Made by a program: the position numbers and the translations under genes | From: Phymorhynchus buccinoides | Lineage: Eukaryota > Mollusca > Gastropoda > Neogastropoda > Raphitomidae | Direction: 5' to 3' | NCBI GenBank assembly: GCA_017654935.2 | Contig: CM065690.1 | Coordinates: 39,437,509 to 39,501,508 of the forward strand | DNA length: 64,000 nt | Shown: positions 1-12,922 of the stretch, piece by piece | Layout: each line of letters opens with the position of its first letter | Numbering within the stretch: position 1 is the first letter of the stretch | Notes under the pieces: model-generated | Databases searched by the model: none | Seen by the model: only the letters and a program-made list of their open reading frames with translations | Told to the model about the DNA's origin: nothing

Positions 1-58
1 GGAGGTTCCACTGTTACAAAAACAGGCAAGGTAAGATGGCTAAAGAGTAGTTACTGAC

Positions 59-191
59 TGTGATCCTCGTCCTCTTCAAACATTGGCCCAGTTGTCGTTG
101 TTGGAGTTGTGGTAGGGGGCAGTGGCTGTGGAGCCCAGGGCGGCGGGCATGGAGCTGGTCATGGAGGAGTTGAGCCCACCTCCCCCTCCCC
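59..191 (-). pseudogene. Inverted copy of REPS exon C
   Basis: Reverse complement of 20031-20162. It encodes the Gly/Ser/Ala-rich linker ending in the acidic DNWAMFEEDEDH stretch. Splice borders are retained in antisense. It lies in the inverted arm and is not an independent gene. Confidence 0.8.
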
Positions 192-405
192 CTGCAATGC
201 ACAATAACAAACCTGGCTACCCCTTACACAAGTCGTGTGTACTCCGGATAGCTGAAATATGTGATCTTGATTTGAAATGTGTGTTCCTATTCAGAAAAGT
301 CCTCAAGCACAGTTCATTGAAAATGTGTAACAGTTAATCTTTAACCTATATTGACAGGAAACTGTCTGAGCAATCGACGAAGAAGACGACGACAAGGCGA
401 CTGAC

Positions 406-618
406 CTGGTGGCCCACTGTTTGAGGCGAGAGCCACAGGATTGACGTGGCCGGTGTCCAGTGAGCCCTCCTTGCTGACCGCGCTGCTGATGTAGGCCGCA
501 GGGGCCGTGTGCTGCCGCAGCATGATAGTGCGGAGATGGGTTTGGGCGACTGTGTGAGGGGATGCTTTCGGGGAAAATGCTGGTGATAGAATTGTGCGGA
601 GAGTACTCACTGGAGCGT
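406..618 (-). pseudogene. Inverted copy of REPS exon B
   Basis: Reverse complement of 19600-19816, including the conserved SPKQSPPTSPN-like motif. A few bases are lost near the 5' end of the exon copy (around 600-618), which shifts the frame there. Confidence 0.8.
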
Positions 619-1456
619 CTGGAACAACACAAAACGGGAATAACACTGACAACAAAAAAGTACTGACAACTGTATAAATTTATGTACGAGTCAAAAACTC
701 TGGCCAGCCTGATCATGTCTTGTTCAGTCCTAGCCCTTTGTTACAGTCAACACGAGGCCTGGTGGTTAGAATGCTTCTTGCCTGTTCCTAGAACACTTAG
801 TTCATAAACAAGTCTTATGGGTGCAACAACACAAAATGACAATAACCTGAAAGGCTGGGTCTAGGGGTAATGTCCCCCAGCAGCTCGAAGCAAAAATGAT
901 TTATGAAGGTATTTTAGTTTGGCTTTTCCACAATTAATTATAAAGTTAAACGAGACTTACCAAAGTCGAAGTTTTAACTGAGAATTCATAATTGATGTGT
1001 GCGTGGGAAGAGTTACACACACTCTGACCAGGGGATAACGCGATGTGCGACGCCCAGATAAGACAGTCTTTAGCCACATGTGTCCCTGATAAAATCTAAG
1101 GGTGGGGATTTAATGATCTGAAGGGTGGGTATGTGTGTACCTTCCCAACAGCACACTCAAATAATTCAGTTTAAAATTCGACTTCAGGTAAGTCTTGTTT
1201 AGCTTTATTATATACTCGTCTGCTGATGGGTCAGATGGTACACACACTCTGACCAGTGGATAAACTTAAGACTTGAGAGCGGGGACCACATGTATTATAC
1301 AAACATACGCGTGCTCACAACATTGTGTCATAGTGCACCTGTGCTATGCTGACTTAGTTGGCTTTACTGACCAAAAGCTGTTCCAAGGACTGATTGCTCA
1401 AAGAACTTTTGTTCTCTCACGCTCTCCTCTCGCTGCTTTTACACAGTTTTGTGGTA

Positions 1457-1539
1457 GAATCTGATAAAAAAAATAAAAAAAAAAGTTTTTTAAAGTTTTA
1501 TAGAAAAAAAAAAAAAGTTTATAAAAAAAAAAAAGTTTT
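1457..1539. other. A/T-rich turn of the palindrome
   Basis: Runs of A separated by short GTTT blocks sit exactly between the inverted and forward arms. The matching place in copy 2 (about 18735) is an ordinary junction at CACTTTTATCAG with no such poly-A block, so this turn is specific to the left copy. Confidence 0.7.
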
Positions 1540-2390
1540 ATCAGATTTTACCACAAAAATCTGTGTGAAAGCAGCCGAGAGGAGAGAAGTGAGAGAACAA
1601 AAAAGGTCTTTGAGCAAATCAGTCTTGGACAGCTTTTCAGTAAAGCCACAACTAAGTCAGATAGCACAGTGCACTATGACAAAAATGTTGTGAGCACGCG
1701 TATTGTTGTATAATACATGTGGTCCCCGACTCTCAAGTCTTTAAGTTATACCACTGGTCAGAGTGTGTGTGACCTCTACACAATTCAGCATACGGATATA
1801 ATTTATAAAGCTAAAAGACTTACCTAAGTCGAAGTTTAACTGGAATATATTGAGTTGCTGTTGGAAGAGGTACACCATACCCAACCTTCAGATCATAAAT
1901 CCTCACCCTAGATATTTAATCAGGGACAACATGTGACTAAAGAACTGGCTATCTGGGCGGGCGCACATCTCAAGTTATCCATGGTCAGAGTGTGTGTACC
2001 TCTTCTCACCAACAGCACCTCAATATAATTCCAGTTAACTTCGACCTTCAGTAAGTCTCGTTTAACTTAGAATTAATTGTGGAAAAAGCAAACTAAAATA
2101 CCGTCATAAATCAATTTTTGCTTAGCTGCTGGGGGACATTACCCTAGACCCCGCCTTTCCGGTTTTTTCATTTGTGTAGTTCGCACCCATGAAGACTTGG
2201 TTTATGACTTACAGTTGTCTAGGAAACAGGCAAGAAACATTGAACAACCAGGCTCTCGGTGTGATGTAACAAAAGGCTAGGACTGAACCAGAGACCTGAT
2301 CAGGCTGTCCAGAGTTTTTGACTCGTACATAAATTTATACAGTTGTCAGAACTTTTGTTTCAGTGTTATTCCCGTTTGTTGTTGTTCCAG

Positions 2391-5300
2391 ACTGCTCAGG
2401 GGAGACTCTCCGCACAATTCTAAGTCACCAGCATTTTCCCCGAAGCAGTTCCCCTCCCACGTCGCCCAACCCATAGTAGCGCACTATCACGCTGCGGCAG
2501 CAACACGGCCACTGCGGCCTACATCAGCAGCGAGGTCAGCAAGGAGGGATCATCTGGACACCGGCCAAGGCAATCCTGTGGCTTCGCTTCAAACAGTGGG
2601 CCACCAGGTCAGTCGCCTTGTCGTCTCGTCTTCCGTCGATTGCTCAGCAGTTTCCGTCAATATAGGTTAAAGATTAACTGTTACACATTTTCAATGAACT
2701 GTGCTGAGGACGTTTCTGAATAGGAACACACATTTCAAATCAAGATCACAATATTTCAGGATATCGGAGTACACGACGACTGAGGAAGGGTAGCCAGGTT
2801 TGTTATTGTGCATATGCAGGGGGCGGGGGAGGTGGGCTCAACTCCTCCATGACCCGCTCCATGCCGCCCGCCCTGGGGCTTCCACAGCCCTGCCCCCCTA
2901 CCACAACCTCCACAACGACAACTGGGCCTGTTTGAAGAGGGACGGGATCACAGTCAGTAACTACTCTTTAGCCATATTACTGACTGTTTTGTACAAGTGG
3001 GAACCTCCCTTATAAGACTTCAAAAATCATCCAAATGAGGTCTTAAAGTGAGGGGTCTTATTAGGGAGGTCATTGTGATTACTGACAAAGAGGGCAAGGT
3101 CTCAGGAAGTAAGGTCTTAAAATTTTTAGGAGGGAGTCTTATAATGGGAGGTCTTATGAGGAGGTTTCACTGTATATGATAGCTTATTTGTTCCTCTTCA
3201 TTCGTACTTACACAATTTTCTTTCTTTTTTTCATTCCATCAGCTCCAACTAAGCATAACTTAACCCTTCAAGACATCCTTGGCCTGGGGTTAACTAGAAA
3301 AAAAGAAGAAGAAAAGAATAGTTTGTAAAAATTATTAAGAGGGTAGAATATAAAAAAAGAGTGTGGAGCTTTTACAGGTGTGAGTAGGTGTATGTAAAAT
3401 GAAAACGGGGGGAATAAAGAGGTGTGTGTCGCTGTAGTGTGCAGTGCTGATTGGCAATGGGATCAAAAAAGTGGGGAGTCATCCGGGAGCCCGCCGGGCG
3501 TGGACTCTCCTCCATCAGTTAGGAGGCGGAGAGCGTGACGACGTGTGGACCATCACCGAGGAACAGCGCGAATACTACGTCAAGCAGTCCTCTCATGCAG
3601 CTCTGACCTCAAACAGCCACATCACAGGTACATCAGGTGCAGTAGTGCACACTACGTGTAAAAAATGTAGGAGGAATTCACAGTGTTTACTTCTGTTATG
3701 CTACACCCACACACTGTTACCACACAAACACATGAATGCACAAAATTGCACCCCGGACACATTCACACGGGGCAAATATTCGACACGTACACTCATGCAT
3801 ACACACACACACACACACCCAACACACACACACACACACTCAACTTACAAAATATAGACACATACAACTATAAATCTGTGGTGTGTGTTGTGTGCGTGTG
3901 TGTGTTAAGCCCTGTTTCATGGTTAGTAAGCGATTTAACCCTTTCGCGCCAAAAACTTCAACAAAACATTTCTATAAATATACCTGGATAGAGACCCAAA
4001 AATCCATTTGCAAGCAATTATGATTTTCCCCTCTGTGACACATATAAATAAGGTCTATCCTTACTTCCCAAAAACTAAGGACAATAGGGTATTTGGAGAC
4101 TAGACCCCAATGTGATGCCTTTTAGTGACATAGGTGTTAAACAATGTGGTGCTAAATCGCGACTTTGGCGGTGAAAGAAAAGGTTAAGTGGTAATCTGAA
4201 TGTTTCGTGGTTTCAGGTCCGTGGCTAAAAACTCTTTTGAGAAATCAAAGCTGCCTGTCATGAATTGTCTAAAATCTTGTAAGCTTTCCATTCACCAACA
4301 ATATCAGCTGCTACAATGTATTTACCTAATCAATGATCATCTCTTTATTTTTAATCTTTCTCCTCTTTTTCTTTTTTTTTACTTCTCTCTTGAACTGAAA
4401 GATTGGCGTATGATTTGAACGACTTTGTGTAATTTTTATGTCAGTATTTGGGGGTGGGGGTTAATGACAGTTCTGCAAGAACAGAAGTACAATACTTTCA
4501 GACTATAAGACCCCCCCCAAATTTTCACACAAAAATCCAAGATTTTGTATCTATTTTCTTATATTTTATTAGTCATATATAAGGCGCAGGGGCCCAGTCT
4601 GAGAAAAAAAGATCCGCCTATAGTCCGAAAAATACGCTTTATGAGTAAACAGAGCATGTATGGTAATATGTGGTGGTCATGCATCTAAAAATGCATTTGT
4701 ATGTGTGTTGACAGGCAATTGTCAGACTTGATCGTGATGGAGCTGTGTCGGTTGAAGAGTTGTGAAGAGTTTTGGATTGCTATGCATTTGGGGTCTTACG
4801 CCGTAACGACATCGAGTACCCCTCAGCTCCCTTCATCTCTCAATCCCATACTCCACACTCAGTGGTAAGAGGATCGCTTGTGTGTGTGTGTGTGCAAACA
4901 CTTTATGCATGTGAGTTTTATGTGATATTATAGTATAATAAAAAGCATGCATAACTGATGATATTTCTGATAAAACTTACGAGCTATGACATTATTCATT
5001 TAAATAATGCTTTGAATTTAATGAAATTTTAGGGAGCAGATTTTGATTATTTTTTGCAAACATACAGTTGCACAATGAGTGGAGTAGCTGATCACTGTCG
5101 GTTTTAGAGGACCATTAATTTTTGCAAGAGATCACCTGTCTTGTATATAACCATTTCGCCGCCAGCCATTTTCTGGTAGAGAAAAAACAACATCTGCGGA
5201 TATTGGAAATTCCTCTGGACGTGTATAAAGTAAGGTTTATACCTTACCTCCCAAAATTCAAGAAAATGGGGTCTTCAGATAACAGGCCCTGATTTCAGCC

Positions 5301-6139
5301 TTTTAGTGGCTATGGGGCTAAAACCATTGTGGTGCATAATGCGACATTGGCGGTTGAAAGGGTTAAGCCTTTCGCAGTAGATCACTGTTTAGTGTCTGTT
5401 TCAGATGAAACCCGTTGCAGCAGATCTCCACCGGAAGTACCCTGAAGAGAGCCCACTACTCCATTCTCCTGTAGGAAAAACCAAGGTCTGTGTCCCAGTC
5501 CTGTTTGTTGTGTCGGTCTGCTGTAGCCCTAATCCTTCTCTGCAAAGTCTTCCTCAATTCGCTCATGCTTTCTCTAATCCATCTGGTACTGTCTGCAAGA
5601 ATAGACTGCACCTTTCTCTCCTGTTTGTGTTGTCTGAGTTTTGCCAGATATCCTTAGATAAGTGAGCATGATGATTTGATAGATGGCCGCTGATTAACTG
5701 ATTGTTAATTGTACTTATTGTGCAGGTTAAAATAAAGAAAATGTTATATGGGCATGTTCCAAAAGAGTCTTTCGAAAAAAACAAACAAACTGTAGTAAAG
5801 TTAATTTTGGGAGCATCTGATATAATTTATATAATCATTTTAAGTGAACAAAACTGATGTCAGCTGTCCCTGCTCTGAACGAAAAAAATATTGTAGTGGT
5901 TATGTGTTACGATAGTATGTAAATTCAGTTTATTTGTTTAATTGGCCAAGGCAAACAGATTGTTAATATTTCGTTCCTATTTTTTAAATTGTATAAGAGC
6001 ATGTTGATTGATTGATTGCTCTGTGTTTCTGTGGTGCAGCAGGGAAGGCAAGCTTTGTTCAGGAACCCCCAGCTCCAGTGGAGTGTCCTCTCCAGCTCAT
6101 TTAGTCAAACTTTGATTATGCCAAGGCCAGCGTGGATCC
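2391..6139 (+). pseudogene. Degraded copies of REPS exons B-H
   Basis: Exon copies lie at 2391-2607 (B), 2820-2952 (C), 3445-3627 (D), 4217-4278 (E), 4715-4864 (F), 5405-5485 (G) and 6040-6139 (H). Lesions include an in-frame TAG and single-base indels in B, extra bases in the GGGATC-A-run of D, loss of two bases in E, a short internal repeat of the GAAGAGTT region in F and four extra bases in G. The donor of E is damaged. None can be joined into an open frame, whereas the copies at 19.6-23.4 kb can. They are best regarded as artefactual duplicates. Confidence 0.8.
3934..4187 (+). repeat. TTAA MITE copies in the duplicate block
   Basis: Damaged counterpart of the element at 21184-21429. Two further counterparts lie at about 5150-5370 and 14367-14612, matching 22416-22634 and 30863-31107. 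They add no new insertion sites because they belong to the duplicated block. Confidence 0.7.
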
Positions 6140-6779
6140 GGGACGTTCTCTTGCCCTCTCTTCTTCTTCCTTTCATGTTGCTGACTGTGTCATTTTATTC
6201 AAACCTCTTTGTTCTGTCAGGCTATAGGGTACAAATGATGGAGATGCCATGTCGTGAATTGTACTGTTTATTTGATTTTTCTTTCAGGTTTTTGGACGTT
6301 GTTAGGAATCATTGATACCTGTGTTTTGTTATACGTGGTCAAAACTTACGCGGTGACAGCCCTGAGATAAACAGGCTGTTGACGGGACTGTAACAGACTA
6401 ATTAATTAACTAAACTCTAAAGATTTCAGACTGTCCACTTTCTTTTCTTTGTTTTTCTGCTTCCTCAGTTCTGTGGATACACATGTATATTATTGGTTAT
6501 GTTTTGGTTTTTCCATATTGCGCCAGCAATCGTTATATTGCTTGGATGGTGTAGGTCTTTGGGTCTTGGACCAACGGTTTTCGCAAAAATGTTTGGACAG
6601 ATAGTACAGAGCCACAGATACCAGGATTCTGCTTGTTTTATAAATATAAGATACATTGGTTGCCATTGTTTTCATGAGTCCAGCAGAATCACGGATAGAT
6701 AGAAGAGCCACGACAGTATTTCTGCCTACTGCTTTTCATATATGAAAACATTGTCTGGTTAACGTTGTGACGAAGGTAA

Positions 6780-9060
6780 TGGGTTAAAAGGCTAAGTTCC
6801 CTAGGGAAGGACTGTAAGAAAAGTGCCTTTAACCCCACTTCTCTTAGGGTATCGGGGCGATGAGGAAACTTTTCCCCCGGGTCGGCCCCTTTTTCATCTA
6901 ATACATTTATAATTTTGCCGGGGTTCTGGGGCCTGGTTCCAAGATGGTTACAAAGAAAAAATTAACCAGTGTGTTGAATTGCTTCTTAAATGGCAGAACA
7001 GTAGAGGAAGTATGGCGGGTTTTAATGACAACATTGGAAGTTAACCAAGACGAGGTGCTTGTAATGCCCAGATGACCCACGGACTGGGACTCAATACGCA
7101 GGGGGGGGGACCTCCCACTCATCATTTGCCAGGTAGTCTGGACCACAAAAAGGGGTTTTCCAGGGGATTTAGTAATTTGACACTTGTAATTTTATTTTAC
7201 CTCCTCCCAAAATCTGCATAAGATTATGCACACAACAATAATAATTAAACGCAGGCTAAATGGGGGTCAGCCCAATCCCCCCCCCCTCCCCCACCCCACA
7301 AATACACAACATTATGGATATAAACGAACCATGTGATTGACAAATCCAAAGGATTTCCAACCCAAGGGAAGAATTTGTTTGTGTCTTTTCTATATAACAA
7401 AGTTCGGCCCCGCATGCCGGAAAAAGGGAAGGGTTTGACTAATTTATTATTTTCGGTGGGTGTCCCGTAGGGAAAAGTTGTTTCAAAAATGAATTGGCGC
7501 AGTTCAGTAGGGGGGGGACATTAAAGCTGTGGTTTGAAAGTTTCTGGGGGCTTGATTGGACTTCGGTAGTCGAGGTGAGGAAAGGTGGCTACTGGGGCTT
7601 CCCCCGGACAGATGCGTGTCTATTGCTCTGGGGGGCGTCTCCGGGTTACCGGGATTATCACGGGATGGCAGGGCTGTTCACAGTTTTGGGGTCTCCTCGG
7701 GCGGATTTACTGAGTGCGCGGGTCGGTCCATTGTCTTGGCGGATTTCCCGTCTTGGGCCTTTGGTGGGAGGTCCGGGGATGATCTTTGTCCGGCCCCACG
7801 GATTGGGCCCTGCCTGGGATTAATTCACAGGGAAGAAGGTGGATGTAGATCTTCTATGGCTTAGAGACAAGGGGCTTCTCAGTTTCATTTCGGCAGGGCA
7901 TTATAGGTGAATAGTTCCAATCCCAACCGGCCTAGAAGGGGGCTTCCCTATTGTACAATAGCACTAACATTAATTAATAAATAAACTGAATTTCCGTTAG
8001 GTAACTGCGAACAAGCAAACTGGACACTAAAATGGCTGATCAAGAAACATAAAACGGTTAGAGATCAAGACGCCAAACAACACCTTTCTCCATTCCATGG
8101 TACCACACCTTGGGAAAGGAATGGTTTCAATCAATCCAAGTAGTGCAAGATTGCGGACCCTAGGTTTCCATACTAAAAATAGACAAAAGGGTTAGTAGTC
8201 ATAAACTCCGGTTCTGGTACCAAAAAGTGTTCAAGATCAAAAACACACACACACAAACACCAAAAAATGCAGTGCACATGAATAGGAATAGGGAATGTTT
8301 ACGCATTCTTTTCTTATAACATAATCTAATCTACTCCTTCTTCATAGCATTGAAAACATAGGATCTAGAAAAAATCAAAACCCCTTTAGAGAGTCTTCGC
8401 AACAAACAACCGCGATGGTCCTTTGGGGACCAAGTCATACCATCAAAATTAAGGGACTTACTAGGTTGGGGCTATTTTCTGGGCTGGTGGGAGGAGGTGT
8501 TTGCTTCTAGGTTTTCAGGTTGTCTTCTTCCAGGCGGTCTGTAGTTGAACAAAAACACATTTTCTCCACTACGGCCCAAATTATAAAAGCCTTTCAACTT
8601 TCAAAAACAATTTGAAAAAAGCCTGCTAATCTGGTGTTATTTTACAGTTTTCAACACACGTGTACTTCAACACAAAGGAAGGGCCTGTAGACTAAATGTT
8701 AACCGGGAAAAAAGTGGATCCACGAAGCCCTATTTTGTACATCCCTTTACTCACACCGTTCATGGGCCGACATTCACAATTTCCTGTTCTCGTTGCTCGG
8801 AAACGGGCAAAAACCCATCTTCAAAAAGGCAAAACCGAGATACAAAAAAAAATAACCGTGGGTTGTCACTTTCAATGTGCTGAGGGGCGGGCAGGTAGGA
8901 TAGATTACTTGCTTTCAAAAAGAGATAAATTTGACTTTTATTCACACGGGAGTTCTTTAGGATGGTGGGGTGGCATTAACGTGGACCACGGCCAGAGACA
9001 AGAAATGAAAAGAGAGGGGGGGGGGGGGGGGTGTTAAAAAAAAAAAAAAAAGCGGGGTCG
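6780..9060. other. Strongly divergent part of the duplicate
   Basis: Corresponds to about 24030-25700. It is clearly longer here, with extra bases scattered through nearly every word, so neither version can be trusted base by base. It contains several chance open frames but no exon. See the entry for 24030-25700. Confidence 0.5.
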
Positions 9061-9261
9061 CCTTGGGCGGGTACACTTACTTTGTGCTACAAACGTTACT
9101 GATGTGTATGTCTTTGTAATTGTTTCATTGTTTTATCATTTATTTAAGTAGAGTTTTGTGTCTTCTCTTCCTTATTGTAACACCATCCTCATGCCATAGG
9201 CACCATGGCCTTGTTTATTATAGGTTCCAAATATAAAGATACATTGCACGCATGTCTCCAG

Positions 9262-9340
9262 GAGTCCAGGATTGTGCAGCCTGTGGCGGTCAGAGCTTCC
9301 CCAGACAGTCATGCCCTGCCCCCTGAATCCATCGACCATG
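9262..9340 (+). pseudogene. Intact copy of REPS exon I in the duplicate block
   Basis: Same length (79 nt), reading frame and splice sites as 25895-25973, and the preceding 50 bases also match. This is one of the few undamaged exon copies in the left block. It could be mistaken for a real alternative exon if the duplication is not recognised. Confidence 0.8.
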
Positions 9341-12199
9341 GTAAGCTGGGTTCGTTCTATTATCTGCTGCACTTCATATTGTTTTTATTCTGTTTCTTTC
9401 ACACGTGTCTAAGATTGTCCTGTGTTCTCTTGTTAAAATAATTACCCTGCTATAAGATCCCTTACCGTTCTTGTGACTGGTGCTATCTTCTGTCTCATTT
9501 CACCATCCTTTCTGGTTTGGTTTGTGGATGGTGAATAGTTGCATGTACCCATGACAAAACTTCTGCCTTTATTGCATCTAGATGTTATCTCTTTGCAGAC
9601 CAACGACTGTTGCTCATGCTTTTTAGTGTGACAGAAAACATCCAAAGCATGTTATATTATATGGATGATTTGGTGTACCATATTTTTACGGACTACAAGG
9701 CGATACTTTTTTCCCCTTAGACCGAGAACCCCTGCGGCCTTTACAAATGGTGTTGCGGCATAGTTGTAATGGACTAAAAGCTTATCCAAGTTGTGAGAAT
9801 TCCCCCCATTTATAATCGTACCTATTTGAGAAAATGGGGGATTAATCAAGAGCCAAACTTGTGAAATGAAGCAAATCGTTCACTAGATTAGACGCAGGGA
9901 GAGGGAGGGTGTTGGTGGGGTCAGGTTTCGATCAGGCCAGCCTAGGTTTGGTTTGCCAAAGACAATAACAATCACGGCGGAAATAGGCTACTGGAGCGAA
10001 ACTCCTCTTTCTTCTTTCCGATTTGGTATGTTAATCCTGCCCCACGCCCAAATTCCTTCGTTTAGGAGACTGCTATTGGCGCACATGATTGCATGCTTTG
10101 AGTTTGTGGTCATGCCATGTCCCCTGAACAATACAGCCTACTCTCTACGAATGCAGTGGAAGTGCGCAAAATCCATTGTAAAAATTCTACTCGTGTATTT
10201 TTTCAATTCCAAGTGCTTTCATGTATGGACATCCAGATAGCTGGCGAGAGTGTACTTCTGTATGTCGGAGATTGTTTTGAACGAGACTAGCCCCCAAGAA
10301 AGGAAATACCGACCCCATCGTTGTTTCGCGTCAAGCTCATTTTTTGATCTATTTTTTGCTGTTGTTCAATCATTTTGCAATCCGCCTTAAAATATGTTGC
10401 GCCTTGTGTATGTGTTAAAAATATCACTTTTTGGGCTTGGGTTAAATTCAGGGGGTGCACCTTTATATTATAATAGAAGCAACTTGTATTCGTAATAAAA
10501 ATACAGTAATGAGGGACCAAATGACTGAATGAGAGCACTGTTTCTAATAGGACATGTGTCATGATGCTTGTGACGGCTGTAGTGCGTGTTGGTACGCAAC
10601 TAATGTTATGATATGTTATTGATGTGTTTATGTAATGACATGTGAGTTGTGACATGTCGGGATGGTGGATACATGTTAATAATGTCATAGCATGCGTGTT
10701 ATGTGGTGTAGCTAGCTGTGGTCACAGCATTGTATGTTGTGTGCTTGAACTTGTACAGTTCAAAGCATCTTCTGTGTGTTGTGTTAATTAGCGTGTCAAA
10801 GATGTTTGCCACGCTGGTAAATATTCACAGGCATGTTGTGTGTATCGGGGCTCACACTTTTTCACTAATTTCAGCAAAATATATTTTAAAAATTAAAGGA
10901 ATAGATAATAGCTTTTGTTTTTAAATGGAGAGAAAGGAAAAGGGAGGAATGAAGATCATGAAACCTGCATGTTCTTCAAACTAGCCTGTAATCTATATTG
11001 AGTCCGAGGTCCTGGTCATAGACAATTGACCTATTAAAATGAAAATATTCCTATTGGGTCTCTCCGGTAGGACAAATGTCTGATCAAATTTTACCACTGA
11101 CACCTTGTCTTATGATTTCTGCAAGAAGCCAGGATATTGTCCTATTGATTTATCTTGTCTCAGGGACAGTTTGTCCTATCACTTTTCGATCCTTATATCT
11201 CTGAACATGCAGACTAATGAGAGTTTCCATTGATTGATGTTAGTACTGTTATATCTGCATATTGCATTGCTTGACAGACCACTGAAACAGTTAAGAGATG
11301 TCGGGGAACTTCCAAGATTTCAGTGGGTTACTCGATTGCAGTCATCTTTCTTTATTTTTTTTATAGCAACAAGTATTTCTATCTTTGTAACCTTCTCTGC
11401 CAAGTAATTTTTCAAGCGAACTAAAAAAGCGATCACTACTTTACAAATGCGTTAAGTTAATGGAAATGCACTGATATAACTAAGCTCTAAAAATAGACAA
11501 GTACGTAATACATCACAGCAGGATGTTATTTGCTGCTACATGTTTGGCGCGGCTTCCAGGCAACTCACCCAGTTGCCCAACTCGCCCCAACACACTTGCC
11601 ATGACCATCTAGCCCATTGCCAACTAACCCCATTGCCAACTCGCTCAAAAATTTCTCATACCACGACAAACTGCCCATCAACACAGCCACAACAACACTT
11701 GTAGTTCGACTCTCAGCTATGGACAACTGATTTGGCCACGCAAATTCTTGACGTGGACTCGGATTGACATGAATAAACAAGCTGTGAAAATGCTAAATTG
11801 GAGTTCATTTTGACTTGAAAGTTGTAAACTGGTGGATACTGCTAAGGTAAAATGTCCTTGTGAACATTATTTGATGTAAGGACCTGAACTATGTCCTGAG
11901 TTATTAATTTTTTAAGAAAAGATGGATTTAAAAGTCATTGAACTAAGAGTGGATTGAACTGGAACATTGTATGGTTACATTAAAATGGTTAAATTTATTC
12001 AGACATATTTCAACGGATAGTGAGAGAGAGAAGGGGGAGATGAGAGCAGAGAGAGGTAAAACATTATTTATTATATACATACACATTGTGTACAGAATAG
12101 ACTGGGGCAGAGTTTGGTTTTTGGGGCTTGTTACAATTGGGCGAGTTGACTTTGTGGGGGTGGTCAATGGGGCGAGTTGGAAATGGGAGGAGTTGACGG

Positions 12200-12900
12200 T
12201 ACCCGTGTGCGGCATGCAGTGTTGCAATGTGATGTGGTTGGGGTTGTTTGGCTGTTCACATTGCGGCATGCGTGTTGTGATGTGACATGTGGTGATGTTG
12301 TTTGGCTGTTCACTATTGTGGCATGCAGATGTTGCAATGTGATGTGGGTGTGGTGTTGTCGTGGCTGTTCACATTGTGGCATTGCAGTGTTGCGATGTGA
12401 TGTTTGGATGGTCACGTTGTGGCATGCAGTGTTGTGATGTGACATAGTGGGGTGGATGTTGTTTGGCCTGCTAACGTCGGTGGCATGCAGTGTTGCGATG
12501 TGATGTGGGTGGTGTGTTGGTGTTCAGTATGTGGCATTGCAATGTTGTGATGTGCTGTAGCGGTGGTGTTGTTTGGCTGTTTCACGTTGTGGCATGCAGT
12601 GTGTGATGTGACATGTGGGTGTGGTGTTTGGTGCTAACGTGTGGCATGCAGTGTTGCGATGTGACATGTGGTGGTGTTGTTTGGACTGTTCACGTTGTGG
12701 GCATGCATGCAGTGTCGCGTGTGATATGGGTGGTGTTGTTTGGCTGTCACGTTGTGGCATGCCAGTGTTGCGATGTGATGTGGGTGTGTTGTTTGGCTGC
12801 TCACGTTGTGGCATGCAAGTGCTGCGATGTGACATGTGGGTGGTTGTGGTTTGGCTGTGTCACGTTGGGCATGCAGGTTGCGATGTGACATGGGTGGTGT
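12200..12900 (+). repeat. Duplicate copy of the 54/56-bp minisatellite
   Basis: Same GGCATGCAGTGTTG-containing unit as at 28723-29424. Here many units have gained or lost bases, so spacing is irregular and the alternating 54/56 pattern is lost. Confidence 0.85.
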
Positions 12901-12922
12901 GCTTTTTCTGCTTGTCTTCCAG

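Larger units (their letters stand above)
1..1456 (-). repeat. Inverted arm of a hairpin-like palindrome
   Basis: This segment is the reverse complement of about 20218 down to 18745, and also of 1540-3010 just to its right. It runs backwards through REPS exon C, exon B and the foldback elements that precede them. Its quality is high at the left: the antisense of 19885-20100 is reproduced over 122-337 with an identical 71-codon open frame. An arm of 1.4 kb followed at once by its own complement is typical of a long read that passed around a hairpin adapter. A true genomic palindrome cannot be excluded from sequence alone. Confidence 0.85.
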
